Source: Rhynochetos jubatus
Lineage: Eukaryota; Chordata; Aves; Eurypygiformes; Rhynochetidae
Direction: 5' to 3'
Assembly: GCA_027574665.1 (NCBI GenBank)
Contig: CM050654.1
Coordinates: 24,881,722-24,945,721 of the forward strand
DNA length: 64,000 bases
The position numbers were made by a program, and so were the translations under genes. Under the pieces are notes generated by a model, which saw only the letters and a program-made list of their open reading frames with translations, had not been told where the DNA came from and made no database searches. Shown here one piece after another: positions 1 to 64,000 of the stretch (within the stretch, counting starts at the first letter, position 1; each line of letters opens with the position of its first letter).

Positions 1-148
1 TGGCAGGCCCACTTTATATCTTTATTTTTAAGTGTATTTTAATGATGACAGGGAAATGCTTTTGTACCAACGCTATTCTTACTAACTTCCCTGAACCATT
101 TCAAAAGTCTCTCTCAGGATTGGTTTTTTTTATTCTTATTTTCACCAG

Positions 149-23260
<23,112 letters not shown>

Positions 23261-23274
23261 GGACTCAGAATGAA

Positions 23275-23280
23275 AATAAA
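23275..23280 (+). terminator. proximal IFIH1 polyadenylation signal AATAAA
   Basis: Canonical hexamer in tgaaaataaaagctc just after the stop codon. Confidence 0.5.
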
Positions 23281-23816
23281 AGCTCTTTTTAACTTTTCTC
23301 TAACTGTTGACTTGAAGCTCCCATGTTGCACAGAGAGTGCTGCATCATAAACACTGCGAAAGCGCCTGGGCATGAGGAAAGTGTCTCAAAGAGGAAAAAA
23401 GCCCAAGGAAGGAGAAGGATGAAGTCACATGGCTGCTGTCTGCACTCAGATTTGCAGTGGTACTCTGGGACAAAGAAGATGACCAAGTACATTGCAGTCA
23501 TGTATCCATGGAACAAGTTCCCCTCTCTGCTCACTGCTGTCTGTCATGGGGTGACAACACTGTCAGAAGTGTGTTAGGTGAGTTGGTGTCAAGTACAGAA
23601 CATAGGACAGACATGTTGAGACTTGCTGTGGTGATTATTTTCTGTTTTTCTTCCTGCCACAACCCTTTTGAAGATAAAGTGTCTCAGAAGAGGATCCATC
23701 TGAAAACAACATATTAGCTGAGTGTTATTTATGAATCGTTGTTTTGTCAGTGTTTTCATGACTGAATTCTTACACTCTTATCTTTAGGTGTAAGCTCATA
23801 CGTTCTGACAGACTAA

Positions 23817-23822
23817 AATAAA
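23817..23822 (+). terminator. candidate distal IFIH1 polyadenylation signal AATAAA
   Basis: Canonical hexamer in gactaaaataaagtttcc, about 560 bases after the stop. Confidence 0.5.
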
Positions 23823-23978
23823 GTTTCCATTAAAAGCCATTTCAAAAAATCAAGCCCTTAGACTAACTTAAAATTTATTATTTTAATGTCCAAGAAGCAC
23901 AATGCCAAGTTACTTTCTGTGTGTTGGTTTCATAGTATTGTTAAACTGGCTATATAATGAGGTATGTATGTTTTTTCA

Positions 23979-23984
23979 ATAAAT
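23979..23984 (+). terminator. candidate distal IFIH1 polyadenylation signal AATAAA
   Basis: Canonical hexamer in ttttttcaataaattac, about 720 bases after the stop. Confidence 0.4.
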
Positions 23985-24000
23985 TACTATAATGACTAAC

Positions 24001-27000
24001 TTTTGCCAACAGTGATACTGTTTATTCACTGTAAGTATTTTGACAATAATATTATCATGGTTTCACTAGCAGATTAAACGATAGTAGTATTCTGACTGTA
24101 AAAATAGCATAAGGTGTCTCCATAGTTATCCCACTGACAGATTTTTATTCCACCACACCCCCCCTATTTGCAAGTAAGATATTGGAGTGGAAAGAAGGCC
24201 TGTTTGGTGTTGTAACATTCAGCTTTGCAAATTCAGGATAAAGTGGTATGTTTGCTGGCATGTACATGTAAACACTTCAGTAGCCCCAGATAAAATTTCT
24301 AAGTCACAACACAGCTGAAAAGTGTATCCCAGGAGAAAGAAGTCTTATTATGGCTAGATCTGTAATTGCTCTACATTTTTGAAAGGAATATAAATACTGT
24401 GCACGTTTTTTTAAATGACGTTTGATTTTAGGTTTGCATCAAGACCAAATTTGGAGGTTTGTTTTAGTATTTCTGGCCTTGCTTCAGAGGGAGGGGGAAA
24501 AAAATCAAATTTCTGACTGAGAAGAGCAGCACATTTCAGATATCATCAAACTGATACAAGCCATTTTCGGATTAGCTACTTACTTATAAAAGAATTATAG
24601 CATTATGAAATCAATAAAGACACTGAGTTTTCACTGTAGGAGTTTTATACATTAGAATAAGTTTAAACTACAGAAACTGTGATTTATTTATAGGTTGAAA
24701 CTATTCCACAACACTGATTTATACCAATAAACTACTACCTTAGGGCTATAAAAAAAAAAAATCAGGCGTATTGTGAGTTAAGAGGTTATGTATGCAAGGA
24801 TGTTTCAAGACACAGTGATTCCACAGGTATTTTTGAATGATACAAATAAAACAGGAAAGGCCAGTGGGAGATAGGGAGTGTAAATGGTTTGTAGTGTATG
24901 TGGTTTATATTTGTGTGTATCTTTATATAATGCTGTTATTTATTGTGCAGGGCAGAACAATTGTGAAATCCTCACTGATTTCTTTATTCACCATTAGATA
25001 CTTAATTAGTTAAAAAAGTTAAACCATTCCCCTCATCTGTTGTTCTTAGAAACTCTAAGTTATTCTCTTTCTGTATTCTGTATTGTGGCATTATTTCTAA
25101 TGCTGAAGCTTTTGGCTACATCTAGAATCAGCTGATTTAGCATTAAGTGCAGGACAAATTTTACACTTTTATGCCTTGATCTGAGAACATGATTATTTTA
25201 AAACTTTGGAGATTGATGGGTCACACATGATTGTAATTTGAGAGGTATTGTGTTCATGTGCATAGAATCTGATGTGATGCTACTAAATGTACAAAAAATT
25301 AATTATTGCAACTGTCTCTCCTGGTAAATAATCATCATCCAGATCATCTCTGGATTTCTGTATTAGTGAGTTGTTACAGTTACGTAAATGTAACATATTT
25401 CACGGCATTTTCAAGTGTCTGTAGTAATCTATTCAGTACTTTTTGCAGTGTAAAACCCTGCTAAAAAGATGATATCTTGACATAGACTGCAGCTGGGTCC
25501 TCAATCAGATAATTTTGATACTTCCCTTTATTGAGGCAACAGGAGCATATGCAGCTGGATTTCTTTGTTCTTTTATCGTTGAGTTCGACAAGGCCATATC
25601 ACAAACATGCCTGGGCTTCTTGTAGTTCACCTGTGTGCTGCTGTTAAACTCCCAGTTCCTAGCGTGACTCAGCCACATTGTCACCAAAGGTTAAAGAGTG
25701 TTTGCACGATCTCACTTCAGCATAATGCGTAATGAACCTCAAATGAATCCTGCTGGTGTGTAGGATAAGGCATTTCCACTTCAGGTTACTGTCTCTGAAT
25801 GGGGATGGAAAACGTGCCTATATTGTTCATCCAGGAAGTGTGAAGTTGTAAAAAAACAATCTAAATTGCCCTATTTTATCTGCTAGTTACTTCTGTGTTT
25901 ATTGCCTTTATGGACCCAAAGTCCTCCAGGGAGTGTGACAAGTCCTGATTGTATTTTCTACTTACGGCTTTTATTTCTTCACAAATGTGAAAAGAAGAAA
26001 AACTATTAGTCACTGGGGATTTGTCTAGCTACGTGGCTACTTAAGAACTGTTTCAGCTTTAGTTGCGTTTTCATTATTCTGTCTACTTTTGCTCTAATGT
26101 CATGTACAACCTATGTCTGTAAATCTGCATTTCCTCATCTGGGAAATGTAAATGCTTCAGTAACCTTAGAGTAGTTGCTTAACTGGTTGGATAGTTGCTG
26201 TACAAACTGAATATGTTTTCCATAATTTGACCATTTCTCAAACTCATTCACCCTCTTTCTAGCTTCCCAGCACTTCTATTTCTGTCTTACATTATGGGGT
26301 TCTGATGTTGCAGAAGTTTGGAAGCGCTTTGGCTGTTGGAAGAATCGCTGTTTACTTTTTCACTGGCACTAGTGTAAACAGTCCAGAGAAGGGAGTTCGA
26401 GCTATATTTTGTTTTGCTTCTAATAACAGCAACCTTTGTGAATCTTCCTACAGCATTCCTAATTTGACTTCCAAGTTAGAAAAATACATAGTATGCAGCA
26501 TATGGTCATTTTGCAAAGTCTATTAGATCATTTCAGAGTTTGAATCACTTCCTTTGAGACATTCTCTTAATACACATTTATGAGAGGAAGCTGCAAGTTT
26601 GCAAATGAAAACTAGCCTGATCAAAACCTGCATTTGCAATTTTGTGATGTTCTGGTTGTCAGAAATAACCAATGTTGGTAGGAAAAAATGGATTTCTCAG
26701 AACTGTGTTACTGAAAATACATATGGCATTAACCACAGAATGCTAGGAAGGAAGTAACAATTTGGAAATAGGAATAAGGAGCACAAGTTACATGGGGAAA
26801 AAAATACTAAAAGTCACGTTCCTTTTCTGTTTTGGAAATTTTGAGTAGCTGTGGTTTTATCTTGTTAGGAAACATCATTGGTTTTGAGCTCAGTTCTGCC
26901 CTTCATATACAGTGCATCAGCAACTGCATTTTTGCCTTCTCAGCCTTTTTTTTGCTGCATGGCTTATGTCAACAGGACGGATCTTGCTCAGAAACTCTTG

Positions 27001-27700
27001 TATAACGTGTGCTATACTGTTGTGACAAGAACTGGGGAGAGAGGGGAACTGAATTTTATGGGAAAACGGAACGTATTTCATACCACTGTTTTTTCCAGAC
27101 AATTAACTTGAATTTCTTTTCAAAAATCCCCCCACCAAGACTAATGTAAGGAATGGTGCCAAAACACTGCCCGGATCAGCTGCTGCCCCACCAAGGTGTA
27201 ATTGTTAGGGTTCAAATTCTAGCCCATACTGTTAGGTTATGGTGGTTAACTACCTTGGTAGTAATACACTGAGGTTTTTTTCTCTGTAAAACTTTAGCCC
27301 AAGTTCTGCAGGACAGTTTGGTGTGACAGGAAACCTATCTCATCTACTACATTTTTCAGTTTGCAAAGAAGCCAGAGGGGGTGATGCACCCAGGTCCTAC
27401 TGAATTTCAGTAAGATTTGAGTACTCAGTCCTCATTAACCTCCTCTGAAAAATCATAGTCCCGGTGCCTGACTTCCACATAGAGCCACCACCGTTTTAGA
27501 GTCCTTTCCTCACCCTCTTGTGTTTTTTCTTTTTTGGGGTTAAGCACAGAAGGAAACGGAAGACTGGCGTAGGGAGAAAGGTGATTCAGCAGACCACACG
27601 CAAAATGAACAATGCCTAAGCCCAACCTGCAACTTCAGTCACCACCGGTCTGTAAGTTTCATGTCAAACCTAGTGAATATTCTGTCAGTTTGTGGCCGCC
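24001..27700. other. IFIH1-FAP intergenic spacer
   Basis: AT-rich sequence without a recognisable gene, RNA or named repeat. The ORFs (for example 26305-26526 and 26878-27111) are short and show no known domain. Base composition shifts towards GC from about 27.6 kb. Confidence 0.7.
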
Positions 27701-27761
27701 TTTGGCAGTTGACCTTTACCGCATGGGCTGAGGGGGCAGCAAGAGGAAACCCGATCTGGGC

Positions 27762-27799
27762 CTTGGGGCTGTGGCTGGACCTTGGGGCTGTGGCTGGAC
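27762..27799. repeat. perfect 19-bp tandem duplication
   Basis: The unit cttggggctgtggctggac occurs twice head to tail at 27762-27780 and 27781-27799, with no mismatch. This implies a recent duplication. It lies in GC-rich intergenic DNA upstream of the CpG island. Confidence 0.95.
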
Positions 27800-28073
27800 C
27801 TGGTCACCCCGAGCAGGCTGTGGAGGCCAAGCAGAGGAAGGCCCACCGCCAGTGCCAGGCACTGCCATCTGCTCTGGCATGGGCACAGGCATGGGGTGAA
27901 ATGGCTGGGAAGCTGCAGGCAGTAAGTGGATGACAGCCTTTGTGTGTAGCTCCGTTCAGCTGCTGCCATCCCTGGTGCCTTTCTGTACGTAACACAGAGC
28001 CTGAACCCGTGGCTGTGGGACAGAGCACTCTTCATCCCAGAACACTGGATGATTACTGTAAAGAGAGCGAGAC

Positions 28074-28091
28074 TTTTTTTTTTTTTTTTTT
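28074..28091 (+). repeat. poly-T run
   Basis: A run of about 18 T followed by CCCCC. It could be the reversed tail of an old retroposed sequence or simple slippage. No flanking element is recognised. Confidence 0.8.
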
Positions 28092-28502
28092 CCCCCTAAT
28101 AACACAGCTCCTAGTCTCGTGCTCAGGTTAATCATCTGAAAGAATGATTACTGGCTCTATGGTAAGAACACAAAGGATTTCCTTTTTGAGAACATCCTTC
28201 TGAGACCTGGACACGGCTAATAAGCCGTTGTGTGTTGCTGGGTTTGCGGAGATGCACCCAAAGAGCATCCAACCTCACCCAGCCATGCTTGGAATCCTGA
28301 AAGTGTGTGGGGTGCTGGGAAAGAGCAACAGGCAGCGAAGTAAGGAGACGACAGCGCAGAGCGCTCCTGAGGGGCCCTGTGACCCGCGGGACGCCGGCTG
28401 TGCAGGGGCAGGGTAACCGGCGCTAACACCCCACAGAGCGTGGCCGCGTTTAAACCTCGCCGCCTCTTTCCAGCGCGGAGTGCGCCGCTGTGGGGCGCGC
28501 GG

Positions 28503-28517
28503 CCGCTAGGGGGCGGC
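28503..28517 (+). promoter_or_regulatory. candidate CTCF binding site
   Basis: The sequence CCGCTAGGGGGCGGC fits the vertebrate CTCF core CCASYAGRKGGCRSY at 14 of 15 positions. The mismatch (G for A at position 3) is one commonly tolerated. It lies inside the CpG island between an interferon-responsive gene and a stromal protease gene, a natural place for an insulator or loop anchor. Binding is not shown by sequence alone. Confidence 0.55.
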
Positions 28518-28613
28518 GCGCCTGTTCCCCGCCGACCGTTATTGCCTCAGCCGCGCGGCCGTTACTCGCCCCCGCGTTGGCGCCGGTGGCCGGTGTGGAG
28601 ACCCGCCTGAAGG

Positions 28614-28655
28614 CAAGGGGCAAGGGGCAAGGGGCAAGGGGCAAGGGGCAAGGGG
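28614..28655 (+). repeat. (CAAGGGG)6 minisatellite, predicted G-quadruplex
   Basis: Six perfect head-to-tail copies of CAAGGGG are followed by a degenerate seventh. Each copy carries GGGG separated by the 3-base loop CAA, so the + strand meets the standard G-quadruplex pattern several times over. It sits at the 3' end of the CpG island. Confidence 0.95.
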
Positions 28656-29304
28656 CAGGGTGCGGGTGTGCCTTCGCCTTCCCCCGAGCGGCTCTGAGGA
28701 GGAGCAGCAGTAGGAATGTGGGCTGAAGGCAGCGGAGTGAGCACGGCATACTCGTATTTCCCTTTTTGAGCCATTCTCCTCTTTGCTGAGGGATCTCTTA
28801 TGTGACTGGACTCTGCGGTCTCGAGAAGTTTTCCTTCTTTTCGGTTGACCTCATTTCAGTGAGCTAAACAAAACGACGAGCAGTTGGTGGTTTAAGCACT
28901 GTTTCAGAATTTGCACCCGCCAGTAGATACTTACTTCTCTGAGCTCTGTTACGTAGCCTGTAGAAGTTTTTAGGTTTCTGAGGAAAACTAATTCTCCTCA
29001 CATGTGGAAGACATTAAATGATAGCTGTTTCTGCTTCTTGGTTTGCATTCTTGTGCCATCATTTATTATTTCAGAAAGTAAACATGTGAATTACATATAA
29101 ACAATAAGGCTATGGGATTTTTTTTCCATTTCTCTGTAGACTCATGACTATAAGGTCATGACTGTGTCCCAAGAATGCGAGGATTGCCAAAATATACAGT
29201 AGATACTTTTCAGAGAAAAACAGTACGTATCAAGTAACTGTTGAGTCACAAAACCCTTAAGTTAGTGTAAGCAGATGTTGGTTGCAGCTCACATCGATGG
29301 GAAG

Positions 29305-29310
29305 TATATA
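29305..29310 (+). promoter_or_regulatory. FAP: candidate FAP TATA box
   Basis: The sequence aagtatataatc lies about 250 bases upstream of the FAP ATG and is followed by CACCC-like motifs (caccacccc, cacccact). A start about 30 bases downstream would give a 5'UTR near 225 bases, similar to my recollection of the human one. This is a plausible but unproven alternative to the CpG island as FAP promoter. Confidence 0.35.
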
Positions 29311-29560
29311 ATCACCACCCCTATAGCCACCCACTGTCCATTTTTGGTTCAAAAACTTCCCTGAAAGCCTGTTTCTAATTTTATGGAAACGCTTTGAAAT
29401 TTGGCAAAGTTTTCAGAACTATGTAGGAAAAAAAAAAAGTCTGCCAGAGGTTTGGCCTCCAACTGTGAAAACAGACACTGCTTTTTCAAACTCCTCTCCT
29501 AGGTCCACTGACCAACACCCAGAAGAGAGAATTTACATTCTTTTAGAATAAAGCAGGAAA

Positions 29561-64000
<34,440 letters not shown>

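Larger units (their letters stand above)
23261..24000 (+). other. IFIH1: IFIH1 3'UTR region
   Basis: An AATAAA hexamer lies at 23275-23280, only 15 bases after the stop, which would give a very short 3'UTR. Further hexamers at 23817-23822 and 23979-23984 allow 3'UTRs of roughly 580 and 740 bases. Which are used cannot be told from sequence. Small ORFs at 23.3-23.7 kb show no protein features. Confidence 0.6.
28375..28700. promoter_or_regulatory. CpG island between IFIH1 and FAP
   Basis: CpG dinucleotides are very dense here (runs such as gcgcgcggccgc and ggcggcgcgcc), while the flanks are CpG-poor. A GC-box-like gggggcgg lies at 28509-28516. The island ends about 0.86 kb upstream of the FAP start codon. 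Vertebrate CpG islands usually mark promoters, so this may be a FAP, non-coding RNA or bidirectional promoter. Which one is inference. Confidence 0.75.

Noticed and set aside
26305-27111. Intergenic ORFs that might be a small gene between IFIH1 and FAP
   Set aside because: They have no domain, no clear promoter and no splice structure, and the human locus has no gene there that I know of.
28450-28774. Pro/Ala/Arg-rich ORFs on both strands of the CpG island
   Set aside because: GC-rich DNA and the CAAGGGG array create open frames with repetitive translations. There is no sign of a real protein.

Overview
This is vertebrate nuclear DNA, almost certainly from a bird. The genes are split into many short exons with GT-AG introns. 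The encoded proteins align residue by residue with the mammalian proteins MDA5 and FAP. Fragments of CR1 LINE 3' ends, with the ATTCTATG-type tail typical of birds, lie in introns. The species is not determined; a galliform is plausible but unproven.

The layout has two genes in the same orientation. From 149 to 23260 (+) lie 15 coding exons of IFIH1 (MDA5), the cytosolic long-dsRNA sensor. The first exon, with the first CARD, is to the left of the window. The 15 exons run from the second CARD through both helicase domains to the zinc-binding C-terminal domain and the stop codon. From about 29561 to beyond the right edge (+) lies FAP, the membrane-anchored post-proline serine protease related to DPP4. 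Its first 22 coding exons are here, including the start codon, signal anchor, beta-propeller, double-Glu motif and the catalytic serine. The exons carrying the catalytic Asp and His are to the right. The order IFIH1 then FAP on one strand matches the human locus.

The 6.3 kb between the genes carries the IFIH1 polyadenylation signals and, at about 28.38-28.70 kb, a compact CpG island. The island holds a near-perfect CTCF-type motif and a six-copy GGGG heptamer repeat that should form a G-quadruplex. About 0.9 kb further on is the FAP start codon, with both a TATA-like box and a possible splice acceptor upstream of it. The two genes are not known to share a pathway: one is interferon-inducible antiviral sensing and the other is stromal proteolysis. 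The island and its CTCF-like site may therefore be a promoter or boundary between two regulatory programmes (inference).

The most notable anomaly in a gene is at the end of IFIH1 exon 6 (about 12470). The expected donor is not a GT in the right phase, while an in-phase GT donor exists exactly 15 bases upstream. All other exon junctions of both genes keep frame with GT-AG splice sites. I found no RNA genes, CRISPR arrays, endogenous viruses or DNA transposons I could support, and no clear sign of an undescribed system. The rest is intron and intergenic sequence with short tandem repeats, homopolymer runs and old interspersed repeats.
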